A DNA stretch of 64,000 bases from Methylocystis sp. GTDB taxonomy: Bacteria; Pseudomonadota; Alphaproteobacteria; Rhizobiales; Beijerinckiaceae. Below are positions 54,713-64,000 of this stretch, one piece after another. How positions within the stretch are numbered: position 1 is the stretch's first letter; each line of letters starts with the position of its first letter. The DNA lies in contig JADCCX010000024.1 in the NCBI GenBank assembly GCA_020252485.1, positions 62,001-126,000 of the forward strand, in the 5' to 3' direction. Both the position numbers and the translations under genes were made by a program. The notes beneath the pieces were generated by a model that was given only the letters and a program-made list of their open reading frames with translations, made no database searches and was not told the DNA's origin.

Positions 54713-54866
54713 TACGCTATCTTTTCGGGCATGGATCAGACGTAAGAATACGCTCCCTCGCCGCCAGCGTTTTCTAAAACGGTTGAATGTTTTCACGATG
54801 CCGTGATTAAAAACATTGAAGTCAATTTCTTGGCTTTTCTAAAGCATTACAGCGGTTTGACGCCGG

Positions 54867-56048
54867 TCAGATGACATTGCGTTCAATCAGCGGACGGCGC
54901 GCAGCCACCCGCTCGCAACCCAATGGCGAGAGGTCCTGGCTCCGGTACGCCCCATGCAGGATGAGTTCGGCAATGCCCCGGCCCACGGTCGGCGATTGCT
55001 GCAGCCCATGACCGGAGAAGCCTGCCGCGAGATAACCGTTCGCGAGGCCGGGAACAGGGCCGATCAGGGCGTTGTGATCGAACAGGCACATGTCGTAATG
55101 CCCGGCCCAGGCGCGGCCCGGCCGTAACTGCTCGAAGGCCGGCACGCGGGCCGCCAGCGCTGGCCAGATGATCGTCTCGAACATCGGCCAATCGACATCG
55201 AAATCGGCGCCATGGTCGATCTCGTCGCCATCATCAGGCGAATATCCCGTGATGAAATCGCGGCCTTCGGGACGGACCCAGACGCCCGTCGTATCGATCA
55301 GCAGCGGAAATCCGGCAAGCTCCGCCGGGCATGAGAAGGTAAACACGCTGCGTTTCTTGGCATAGACGGGAATGGGAAAACCCATCGCCGCCGAAAGCTC
55401 CCGGGCTCCCGATGCGCCGCAGGTGTTCACCAGCGACCCGCAGCCGATCCGCGTCCCGTCGGCCAGAGTCACCGCCTCGATGCGGCCGCTGGTCCTCTCG
55501 ACAGCGGTGACCTTCGCCTGCCGGTACTCGACGCCGAGCGACCGCGCCTTGCGCCGGAAAGCCTGCATCAGGCCATAGCCGTCGAACCAGCCTTCGCCGC
55601 TCCGCCCCCAGGCGCCGGCTGCGAGATCGCTGGTTGCGAGCCAGGGGAACCGCTCCTGCAGCCCGGCGGGGCCGTAAAGCAGGATATCCGCGCCGCGCGC
55701 GTTCTGCAGCGCATTGATCTCGTTGAGGAGCGACGCGCCGTCCGCCGTGGCGAGATAGGCATAGCCGCCTTCCTTCAGCGACACGTCGACCCTCTCCCCG
55801 TTGACCGACAGATGCCGGTCTATGCCGCGCAGAAAGGCGATCCCGTGGAGCGAGATGTCGATGTTGATCGCGGTTGAGAATTGCTGGCGGATCGAACCGG
55901 CGGAGAGCGCCGAGGCGGATCGCTGATAGGTTGGGTCCTGCTCCGCGACCAGGATGCGGAGCCTGCCCTCGCCGAGCGCAGCGAGATGCCAGGCGACAGA
56001 AGAGCCCATCACCGCGCCGCCCGCGATCACCACATCGAATGAATCCAC
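54867..56048 (-). CDS. FAD-dependent oxidoreductase (DAO family), possible pipecolate oxidase
   Basis: The 393-residue protein has an N-terminal FAD-binding motif (VVIAGGAVMGSSVAWHLA) and ends with the LAAGFSGHGLQQSP segment of sarcosine/glycine-oxidase-like enzymes. A GTG at 56048 with a ggaagc site is preferred. An ATG at 56129 would give 420 residues and crowd the divergent gene. Divergent pairing with an ALDH7 gene suggests oxidation of a cyclic or secondary amine such as L-pipecolate. The substrate is an inference. Confidence 0.78.
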   Translation of the reverse strand: MDSFDVVIAGGAVMGSSVAWHLAALGEGRLRILVAEQDPTYQRSASALSAGSIRQQFSTAINIDISLHGIAFLRGIDRHLSVNGERVDVSLKEGGYAYLATADGASLLNEINALQNARGADILLYGPAGLQERFPWLATSDLAAGAWGRSGEGWFDGYGLMQAFRRKARSLGVEYRQAKVTAVERTSGRIEAVTLADGTRIGCGSLVNTCGASGARELSAAMGFPIPVYAKKRSVFTFSCPAELAGFPLLIDTTGVWVRPEGRDFITGYSPDDGDEIDHGADFDVDWPMFETIIWPALAARVPAFEQLRPGRAWAGHYDMCLFDHNALIGPVPGLANGYLAAGFSGHGLQQSPTVGRGIAELILHGAYRSQDLSPLGCERVAARRPLIERNVI

Positions 56049-56207
56049 GCCGCTTCCGTCCCGCCCGCCTTCATTGCTGCGAAATTGCTCTACGTCAGGC
56101 CTGCCGCCGCGAAAAGCGGGGAATTGCAAGGGCGATCATCGCTTTTTCAGATGAACGGGCGGCTTTTGCGGTTGGCGCGCGCCAAGCAAAGACGCTATCT
56201 GGTCGGC

Positions 56208-57755
56208 ATGACGAAAGCGCCGAAGCCAAAGCCGTTTCCCTCTGCAATCCGTGAGACCGCCGCTCTCCTGAAACGATTGGGCATTCCGAAATCCGCCTTC
56301 GTGAAGGAGGGCGGTCTACCAGCCCGCTCGCCCATCACGGGCGAGGTGCTGGCGCAGGTCGCTGCCGTCACCAAGGACGAGGCGGCGGCCATCATTGGCT
56401 CCGCGCATGAGGCCTTCCTCGCCTGGCGGCAGGTGCCCGCGCCCCGGCGCGGCGAACTCGTGCGTCTGCTGGGCGAGGAGCTGCGCGCGGCGAAAGCGGA
56501 CCTTGGGCGGCTGGTGACGCTGGAGGCTGGCAAGATCCTCTCCGAGGGGCTGGGCGAAGTTCAGGAGATGATCGATATCTGCGATTTCGCCGTGGGCCTG
56601 TCGCGCCAGCTGCATGGCCTCACGATCGCCACGGAGCGGCCCATGCACCGCATGATGGAGACCTGGCATCCGCTGGGCGTCTGCGGCGTGATCACGGCCT
56701 TCAACTTTCCCGTCGCCGTCTGGTCCTGGAACGCCGCCCTGGCGCTGGTCTGCGGCGATCCGGTCGTCTGGAAGCCATCGGAGAAGACGCCGCTGACGGC
56801 GCTCGCCGTGCAGGCGATCTTCGACAAGGCGGCCAAGCGTTTCGGCGATGCGCCGAAGGGTCTGGCGCAACTCCTTCTGGGCGGACCGGATGTGGGCGCA
56901 GCCCTCGTCGAGGATCGCCGTGTCGCCATCCTCTCCGCCACTGGCTCCACGGCGATGGGCCGCAAGGTCGGGCCGAAGCTGGCCGAGCGCTTCGCCCGCA
57001 GCATCCTCGAGCTTGGCGGCAACAATGCCGCCATCGTCTGTCCCTCGGCCGATCCCGATCAGGCTTTGCGCGGCATAGCCTTCGCCGCCATGGGGACGGC
57101 AGGCCAGCGCTGCACGAGCTTGCGCCGGCTCTTTGTCCATCAAGACATCTATGATTCCTTCGTGCCGCGGCTGCGCAAGGCCTATGCCTCGGTGAAGATC
57201 GGCGATCCCCGCCAGGCGGCCACGCTGATCGGCCCGCTGATCGACCGGCAGGCTTTCGACGGCATGGTGAAGGCGCTGTTCGACGCCCGGCGCCTGGGCG
57301 GCAACGTCACTGGCGGCGACCGCGTCTTCGAAAAGGCCAATCCTGCCGCCTTCTATGTGCAGCCCGCGCTCGTCGAAATGCCGAAGCACGACGGTCCTGT
57401 GCTGCACGAGACCTTCGCTCCGATCCTCTACGTCATGCGCTGCAAGACGATCGAGGAGGCGATTGCGCTCAACAATGCCGTCAGCGCCGGGCTCTCCTCC
57501 TCGATCTTCACGCGCGATATCCGCGAGGCGGAGCTGTTCACCTCATCCGTGGGCTCGGATTGCGGCATCGCCAATGTCAATATCGGGCCATCGGGCGCCG
57601 AGATTGGCGGCGCCTTCGGCGGCGAGAAGGAGACGGGCGGCGGGCGCGAGGCCGGTTCCGACAGCTGGAAGGCCTATATGCGGCGGGCCACCAATACGGT
57701 GAATTACGGCGCCGCGCTGCCTCTGGCCCAGGGCGTGACGTTTGAGGTGGGGTGA
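56208..57755 (+). CDS. amaB: Aldehyde dehydrogenase, ALDH7/alpha-aminoadipic semialdehyde type
   Basis: The 515-residue enzyme has the catalytic Cys302 (GQRCTSLRRL) and Glu in ILELGGNNA. The C-terminal signature SAGLSSSIFTRD, CGIANVNIGPSGAEIGGAFGG and ETGGGREAGSDSWKAYMRR, typical of the antiquitin group, is also present. That group oxidises alpha-aminoadipic semialdehyde in lysine/pipecolate breakdown. The ATG at 56208 gives the family length. It is divergent from the FAD oxidase gene. A short GC-rich inverted repeat follows the stop. Confidence 0.85.
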   Translation: MTKAPKPKPFPSAIRETAALLKRLGIPKSAFVKEGGLPARSPITGEVLAQVAAVTKDEAAAIIGSAHEAFLAWRQVPAPRRGELVRLLGEELRAAKADLGRLVTLEAGKILSEGLGEVQEMIDICDFAVGLSRQLHGLTIATERPMHRMMETWHPLGVCGVITAFNFPVAVWSWNAALALVCGDPVVWKPSEKTPLTALAVQAIFDKAAKRFGDAPKGLAQLLLGGPDVGAALVEDRRVAILSATGSTAMGRKVGPKLAERFARSILELGGNNAAIVCPSADPDQALRGIAFAAMGTAGQRCTSLRRLFVHQDIYDSFVPRLRKAYASVKIGDPRQAATLIGPLIDRQAFDGMVKALFDARRLGGNVTGGDRVFEKANPAAFYVQPALVEMPKHDGPVLHETFAPILYVMRCKTIEEAIALNNAVSAGLSSSIFTRDIREAELFTSSVGSDCGIANVNIGPSGAEIGGAFGGEKETGGGREAGSDSWKAYMRRATNTVNYGAALPLAQGVTFEVG

Positions 57756-57962
57756 CTGAGAGCATCGCGCGAGCGGCGGATCCGGATTGCTTCGCCGCCG
57801 CGCTCGCCATGACGCGGAGGCGCGGTGTTCCCCAGCCTGTTGGATGATGTGAGCGACGATTAGGTCAAAGCCACTGACTTTTCCTGCTTAACCAAGCCTG
57901 CTAGCTTCGACCCGGGCTGATGATCCGCGATGCCAACACCATACCTTTCAGGAGCAGTTTCC

Positions 57963-59390
57963 ATGGACATCACGCGTCGCGCCGTGACCACCGGCGCATT
58001 GGGTTTGCTTGCAACGACAGCAGGGAGCAATGTCAGCCGGGCGGAGCTCGGCTCCTTTCTGCATATCGGCGAGGGGATGGAAGATTTCTTTCTCGCCACC
58101 GACGCCTATATCTTCGGCTATCCGCTCATCACGATGGAGATGACGCGCCGGGTCATCACCAATGTGGCGGCGCCGGTCGGCACCCGCGGGCCGATGGGGC
58201 AGATCATCAAGCTGCGCGAATATCCGAACTCCTCGTTTCGGGATGTGACGGCGCCGAACGCCGACACGCTTTATACGACCGCCTTCTTCGACGTCGGCAA
58301 GGAGCCGTGGGTGCTCAGCCTGCCTGACATGAACGATCGCTATGCGCTGTTCCCGCTGCTCGATGGCTGGACGACGGTGTTTCAGGTCCCCGGCAAACGC
58401 ACGACCGGCACGAAGGCTCAGACCTATGCGATCACCGGGCCGGGCTGGAAGGGCACGCTGCCGCCCGGCGTGAAGGAATACAAATCGCTCACCAGCATCG
58501 TCTGGCTGCTTGGCCGGATCTACTGCACCGGCACGCCGGAGGATTACGCCAAGGTCCACAAGCTGCAGGACGAATGCCGGCTCGTGCCGCTCAGCGCCTA
58601 CGGCAAGCCCTACACGCCGCCGCCCGGCGTCGTCGATCCGTCGATCGACATGAAGACGGCCGTGCGCGATCAGGTGAACCGCATGGATGCGGTGGCTTAC
58701 TTCACCCTGCTGTGCAAGCTGATGAAGGACAATCCGCCTGCCGCGGCGGATGCGCCCGCGCTTGCCCGATTCGCGAGGATCGGCATCGTTCCCGGACAGG
58801 ATTTCGACGCCTCGAAGCTCAAGGCGGATTTCCTCAAGCGCGTGCCCGAGGTCGCCAACGACCGGATCATGCTTCAATTCAAGGTCAACAGGAACATCCA
58901 GAACGTGAACGGCTTCGCCTTCACGACCAAGACGGGCATTTACGGCACCGACTACCTGATGCGGGCCCTGGTGACGGCGATCGGACTGGGGGCCAACCGG
59001 CCGCAGGACGCCGTCTATCCGACCTCGCTGAAGGATGCGGATGGCAAGAAGTACAATGGCGCGAACAAATACGTGATGCGGTTCCCAAGAAACCAGCTGC
59101 CGCCGGTTAACGGCTTCTGGTCGCTCACGATGTATGATTCCAACTACTTCTTCGTCAGCAATCCGCTCAACCGCTATTCGATCAGTCCCCGGCAGAACCT
59201 CGTGGCCAATCCCGACGGATCGACGACTCTTTACATCCAGAAGGATTCGCCGGGCAAAGACAAGGAATCCAACTGGCTGCCTGCGCCTGAGGGGGATTTC
59301 ATCCTCATGATGCGGCTTTACTGGCCGGACGAGGACAATCCGACGATTCTCAACGGCTCCTGGAAGATTCCAGGAGTCAGGCGGGTCTGA
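57963..59390 (+). CDS. Exported DUF1254/DUF1214 protein
   Basis: The 475-residue protein begins with a twin-arginine-like signal (ITRRAVTTGALGLLATTAGS). It then has an N-terminal DUF1254 region (DAYIFGYPLITMEMTRR, FRDVTAPNADTLYTTAFFD) and a C-terminal DUF1214 region (NGFWSLTMYDSNYFF, NWLPAPEGDFILMMRLYWP). The function of these families is not established; they are often exported or cell-envelope linked. The ATG at 57963 has caggag eight bases upstream. A 265-base non-coding space follows, in which I saw no clear site. Confidence 0.88.
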   Translation: MDITRRAVTTGALGLLATTAGSNVSRAELGSFLHIGEGMEDFFLATDAYIFGYPLITMEMTRRVITNVAAPVGTRGPMGQIIKLREYPNSSFRDVTAPNADTLYTTAFFDVGKEPWVLSLPDMNDRYALFPLLDGWTTVFQVPGKRTTGTKAQTYAITGPGWKGTLPPGVKEYKSLTSIVWLLGRIYCTGTPEDYAKVHKLQDECRLVPLSAYGKPYTPPPGVVDPSIDMKTAVRDQVNRMDAVAYFTLLCKLMKDNPPAAADAPALARFARIGIVPGQDFDASKLKADFLKRVPEVANDRIMLQFKVNRNIQNVNGFAFTTKTGIYGTDYLMRALVTAIGLGANRPQDAVYPTSLKDADGKKYNGANKYVMRFPRNQLPPVNGFWSLTMYDSNYFFVSNPLNRYSISPRQNLVANPDGSTTLYIQKDSPGKDKESNWLPAPEGDFILMMRLYWPDEDNPTILNGSWKIPGVRRV

Positions 59391-59655
59391 GCTCAACAGC
59401 GGCGGAGCCGTTGCAAATTCCGCCGCATCCAGGGCCGCCCGTCAGCGCCTTCATTCCTTGCGGGCGATCGTCACGCAGGCGGAAAACCGCAGGCCAGTCC
59501 CGGGAGCTCACGCGCAGAAGACCGCGTTTTCGCAGTTACCGCTTGATTTCTTACTCCAGCCATCGAACAGTGTTGGTCCTTATGGCAGAAAGCCATGCAA
59601 CGAGAAAAATGCGATTCGGCGGCCAAAGGTCTGTCGCGGAGGAAAGACGGAGACG

Positions 59656-60711
<1,056 letters not shown>

Positions 60712-60781
60712 AACCAAACAATCAACACGGACCGGCGCTCGCAGAAAAGAAGCCACCGGTCCTTTTCAGGGAGGACTATCC

Positions 60782-62098
60782 ATGACGAACTTCAATCGGC
60801 GCTCGCTCATCAAGGGCGGCGCGGCCTTGGGCGCGCTCACCGCCAGCGGTTTGGGTGAATGGGCCAAGGCCTGGGCGCAGGCTGCACCGTGGAAGCCGGA
60901 GCCGGGTGCAGCCCTCAATGTCATGCGCTGGCGCCGCTTCGTCGTGGCCGAGGACGAGGCCTTCAACAAGTTGGTTGCTGCTTTCACCCAGGCTACCGGC
61001 GTGCGCGTCAGCATGACGAGCGAATCGTTCGATGACATGCAGCCGAAGGCATCTGTCGCTGCCAATACGGGCACGGGTCCGGATATTTTCTGGGGGTTGT
61101 ACTCCACGCCGCACCTGTTCCCGCAGCGCTGCGTCGACGTAAGTGACGTCGCCGACTATCTGGGCAAGAAGTATGGTGGCTGGGTGTCGGTCGCTGAAGC
61201 CTACGGCAAGCTCGGCAACAAGTGGATCGCCATCCCGGTTGCTATCAACGGCGGCTACATCAATTACCGGATTTCGCATATCAAGGCTGCCGGATTCAAT
61301 GAAGTGCCGCAGACGACGGCGGGTTTCCTTGAGCTGTGCAAAGCCCTTAAGGCGCGCAACACGCTGGCGGGCTTCCCCCTCGGCCGCGCCTCGGGCGACG
61401 GCAACGCCTACGCCTACTGGCTTCTGTGGTCTCACAACGCCGCGCAGGTGGACGAGAACAGCAAGGTCATCATCCGCTCGGCGGAAACGGAGGCCGCTCT
61501 CAACTACGCCAAGGCGCTGTATGACACGTTCATTCAGGGTACGGTCGCCTGGAACGACGCATCCAACAACCGCCTCTTCCTGTCGGGCGAACTTTCGCTC
61601 ACCGCCAACGGCATCTCGATCTACGCCGCCGCGAATGCATCGAACGATGCCAAGCAGAAGGAAATCGCTGCGGACATGGATCATGCCTTTTGGCCGATCG
61701 GACCCGCAGGCAAGCCGACTGAAATCCAGCTCTGCTTCCCGATGTTTGCAATGACCTACACGAAGTTCCCGAACGCCAGCAAAGCTTTCATGGCCTTCCT
61801 GCTTGAGGCTGAGAACTTCAACCCCTGGCTCGAGGCGGCTGCCGGCTACCTGACCCACACGTTGAACGCCTTCGATAACAACCCCATCTGGACCAAGGAC
61901 CCGAAGAATGCAGTGTTTCGCGACGCCGCGAAGCGCAGTCTTGTGGCAGGCCACCGCGGCAAGCTGGATGAGAGGGCGGCAACGGCGATGGCGGACTTCA
62001 TCGTCATCGACATGTTCGCCAATTACTGCACGGGACGTGAAACCGCGGCGGGAGCCATGCAGCTCGCAGAGCGGCAATTGCAGCGCATCTATCGCTGA
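60782..62098 (+). CDS. Extracellular solute-binding protein, family 1
   Basis: The 438-residue protein carries a twin-arginine-type signal (NRRSLIKGGAALGALTASGLGEWAKAWAQA, about 4-33). It has an ABC family 1 binding-protein fold (VVAEDEAFNKLVAAFTQATGV and a C-terminal helical region). It captures the substrate for the adjacent permeases. The start at 60782 has agggagg upstream. A hairpin lies between it and the permease genes, a common device giving more binding protein than channel. Confidence 0.9.
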   Translation: MTNFNRRSLIKGGAALGALTASGLGEWAKAWAQAAPWKPEPGAALNVMRWRRFVVAEDEAFNKLVAAFTQATGVRVSMTSESFDDMQPKASVAANTGTGPDIFWGLYSTPHLFPQRCVDVSDVADYLGKKYGGWVSVAEAYGKLGNKWIAIPVAINGGYINYRISHIKAAGFNEVPQTTAGFLELCKALKARNTLAGFPLGRASGDGNAYAYWLLWSHNAAQVDENSKVIIRSAETEAALNYAKALYDTFIQGTVAWNDASNNRLFLSGELSLTANGISIYAAANASNDAKQKEIAADMDHAFWPIGPAGKPTEIQLCFPMFAMTYTKFPNASKAFMAFLLEAENFNPWLEAAAGYLTHTLNAFDNNPIWTKDPKNAVFRDAAKRSLVAGHRGKLDERAATAMADFIVIDMFANYCTGRETAAGAMQLAERQLQRIYR

Positions 62099-62155
62099 CG
62101 TTCGCGATCCACCGGTCGCCCCGCACCGCAGCGTGCGGGCATCCTGACCGACGCT

Positions 62156-62192
62156 GCCCTTGCTCCCTCCGCCTTGCGGAGAGGGCAAGGGC
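62156..62192. other. Hairpin between the binding-protein and permease genes
   Basis: A 17-base left arm (62156-62172) pairs with 62176-62192 around the loop CTT, with one G-T pair and one mismatch. The lower stem is GCCCTTGC/GCAAGGGC. No T-run follows, so it probably stabilises the upstream message or lowers read-through instead of terminating fully. It might also be a REP-type repeat. Confidence 0.7.
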
Positions 62193-62228
62193 GGCCTTCC
62201 ACATGCTTTCGGGAAAGGAGCGCGGTAA

Positions 62229-63179
62229 ATGATGGCCTCAGCCTCAATTGTCACGCCGTCGGAGCCTGGCCTCTTCGAGCGGCTGAAGGTGAACCGCAAC
62301 TGGCTGGGTTTCTGGTTCATGGTTCCGGCCATGATCTTCCTGTTGTTCTTTCTCGCCTGGCCTCTCCTGCTGGGCATGTGGATGAGCATGACCGATATGC
62401 GCATCGGCCGCGGCGGAAGTTTTGTCGGCTTCGAGAACTACCAGTTTCTCCTCGACGACCGGGATTTCCTGCGGGCCACGGCCTTCACGCTGACCTATAC
62501 GGCGGTCGCCTCGGTGTTCAAATTCGCCATCGGCCTCTATCTGGCCATCCTGCTCAACAACAATATGCCCTTCAAGGCGTTCATCCGCGCCATTGTGCTG
62601 ATCCCCTTCATTGTGCCGACTGTGTTGTCGGCAGTGGCATTCTGGTGGATATTCGACACGCAGTTCTCGATCTTCACCTGGCTGCTGCAACAATGGGGAT
62701 TCCTGGGGAAGGACCAGTTTATCAACTGGCTGGGCGATCCTTTCCTGGCGCAATGCAGCGTGATCTTCGCCAACATCTGGCGCGGCATCCCTTTCATCGC
62801 GATTACGCTGCTCGCCGGGCTTCAAACAGTGTCTCCTTCGCTCTACGAGGCCGCGACCTTAGACGGCGCGACGGGCTGGCAACGTTTCCGCTTCGTGACC
62901 TACCCGCTGCTGACGCCGATCATCGCCGTGGTGATGACGTTTTCCGTGCTGTTCACATTCACCGATTTCCAGCTGATTTGGGCCATGACGCGCGGCGGCC
63001 CGGTCAACGCCACGCATCTGATGGCGACGCTTTCCTATCAGCGCGGCATTCTGGGCGGCCGGCTTGGCGAAGGCGCGGCCATCGCCACTGCCATGGTGCC
63101 ATTCCTGCTCGCCGCCATCATGATTTCCTGGTTCGGACTCCAGCGCCGCAAATGGCAGCAGGGAGAAAACAATGACTGA
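62229..63179 (+). CDS. ABC importer permease, MalF/UgpA type
   Basis: The 316-residue permease has six hydrophobic helices and the ATPase-contact motif in LYEAATLDGATGWQRFRFVTYPLL (about 213-236). The N-terminal ~28 residues are cytoplasmic. It forms the channel with the permease encoded next, whose start overlaps its stop by eight bases. A gaaagga-type site lies upstream. The substrate is unknown. Confidence 0.93.
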   Translation: MMASASIVTPSEPGLFERLKVNRNWLGFWFMVPAMIFLLFFLAWPLLLGMWMSMTDMRIGRGGSFVGFENYQFLLDDRDFLRATAFTLTYTAVASVFKFAIGLYLAILLNNNMPFKAFIRAIVLIPFIVPTVLSAVAFWWIFDTQFSIFTWLLQQWGFLGKDQFINWLGDPFLAQCSVIFANIWRGIPFIAITLLAGLQTVSPSLYEAATLDGATGWQRFRFVTYPLLTPIIAVVMTFSVLFTFTDFQLIWAMTRGGPVNATHLMATLSYQRGILGGRLGEGAAIATAMVPFLLAAIMISWFGLQRRKWQQGENND

Positions 63180-64000
63180 CGCCACCATCAAGGCCAGCCG
63201 CCCCGCTGCCGGCATGACCGACCACAGCGAGGGAATGGCCTATCTCGAAACGCTGCCCCGCAAGGTGGTGACGGTTTACATGCCGCTGGCCATCATCCTC
63301 GTCGTGCTGCTTTTCCCGTTTTACTGGATGGTCATTACGTCGATCAAACCAGACTCGCAGTTGCTCGACCTGGAGAATTCGAATCCGCTCTGGGTCAGTC
63401 AGCCAACCTTCCAGCATATCTACAAGCTGCTGTTCGAGAGCGCCTATCCGCGCTGGCTGATGACGACGATGATGGTGGCGACGGCTGCGACCTTCCTGTC
63501 GATATTCGCCAGTGTGCTTGCGGCCTATGCGATAACGCGGATCCGCTACAAGGGGGCGGCGACGGTGGGCGGATTGATCTTCCTCGCCTATCTGGTTCCG
63601 CCGTCTATCCTGTTCATCCCGCTGTCCGCCGTGATCCATGCCTATGGCTTGTTCGACACGCCCTTTGCCCTGATCCTCACCTATCCGACGATCCTCATTC
63701 CCTTCTGCACCTGGCTGCTGATGGGTTACTTCAAGACCATTCCCTACGAACTTGAGGAATGCGCCTTGATGGATGGAGCGAGCCGCTGGCAAATCCTCCT
63801 CAAGATCGTGCTGCCGCTGGCCATACCGGGCCTGATATCCGCCTTCATCTTCGCATTCACATTGTGCTGGAACGAGTTCATCTATGCGCTGACCTTCATC
63901 TCCTCGGACCACAACAAGACTGTGCCGGTGGCGATTATCTCCAATTTTGTTGATGGGGACATTTTCCGCTGGGGTTCCCTGATGGCCGGCGCGCTGATCG
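63172..64000 (+). CDS. ABC importer permease, MalG/UgpE type, cut by window end
   Basis: The first 276 codons are present; the frame is open at the window end. It has an N-terminal cytoplasmic part, a helix (about 35-56, MPLAIILVVLLFPFYWMV), further helices and the contact motif EECALMDGASRWQILLKIVLPLA near residues 196-218. The family normally has about 280-300 residues, so only a short tail is missing. It is translationally coupled to the previous permease and completes the importer. Confidence 0.92.
   Translation, partial: MTDATIKASRPAAGMTDHSEGMAYLETLPRKVVTVYMPLAIILVVLLFPFYWMVITSIKPDSQLLDLENSNPLWVSQPTFQHIYKLLFESAYPRWLMTTMMVATAATFLSIFASVLAAYAITRIRYKGAATVGGLIFLAYLVPPSILFIPLSAVIHAYGLFDTPFALILTYPTILIPFCTWLLMGYFKTIPYELEECALMDGASRWQILLKIVLPLAIPGLISAFIFAFTLCWNEFIYALTFISSDHNKTVPVAIISNFVDGDIFRWGSLMAGALI

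Overview
The window is GC-rich chromosomal DNA of a purple phototrophic alphaproteobacterium, probably a member of the Hyphomicrobiales or a near relative. The evidence is a bacteriochlorophyll/reaction-centre operon (puhA-puhB-puhC-bciE-like-acsF-puhE-hemA), the redox two-component pair RegB/RegA, a Caulobacter-type fliF-fliG-fliH-fliN-flbD flagellar operon and a long-form HisG paired with HisZ. The genus cannot be fixed from the sequence. No rRNA, tRNA, CRISPR array, prophage or insertion sequence was seen.

Layout. 1-6029: the end of an LhaA/PucC-type light-harvesting assembly gene and the puh operon, closing with 5-aminolevulinate synthase. 6061-7982: regA and regB, convergent with that operon. 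8206-13833: chemotaxis operon cheA-cheW-cheY-cheB-cheR. 13840-19139 (minus strand): fliF-fliG-fliH-fliN-flbD behind a promoter region with CtrA-like and FlbD-like sites. 19278-22375: eda, prfC and a Phd/PIN toxin-antitoxin pair. 22506-31450: mostly housekeeping genes (thioredoxin-TPR protein, Lon-N-domain protein, UPF0434/Trm112-like protein, dehydrogenase, polyprenyl glycosylphosphotransferase, pyrF, nrdR-ribH-nusB-thiL). 31530-38590: ychF, a second Phd/PIN pair, a MaoC-repeat protein coupled to a MoxR ATPase, a 40-residue lipoprotein gene, a TetR regulator and ftsH. 38642-48500 (minus strand): deoB and a yej peptide-transporter operon with two binding-protein paralogues and a PIN module between the permease and ATPase genes. 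48589-54586: membrane-anchored cytochrome c, kdsB, pheA, nudC, a HIT protein, hisZ-hisG. 54602-54712: a small RNA of the alphaproteobacterial alpha-r14/suhB type. 54867-59390: FAD oxidase and ALDH7 dehydrogenase (probably lysine/pipecolate catabolism) and an exported DUF1254 protein. 59656-64000: a sugar-type ABC importer, cut by the window end.

How it works together. RegB/RegA commonly tune photosynthesis genes to oxygen, and here they lie beside the puh-hemA operon, which supplies both the reaction-centre H subunit and the first step of tetrapyrrole synthesis. The chemotaxis and flagellar-switch genes meet tail to tail. The least ordinary material is non-coding or accessory: the anti-Shine-Dalgarno small RNA, matching operator half-sites at two separate toxin-antitoxin promoters, a PIN toxin whose stop overlaps the yejF start, a dispersed 32-bp repeat in the motility region, and several palindromes or hairpins between genes. 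I did not find a clearly new multi-gene system.
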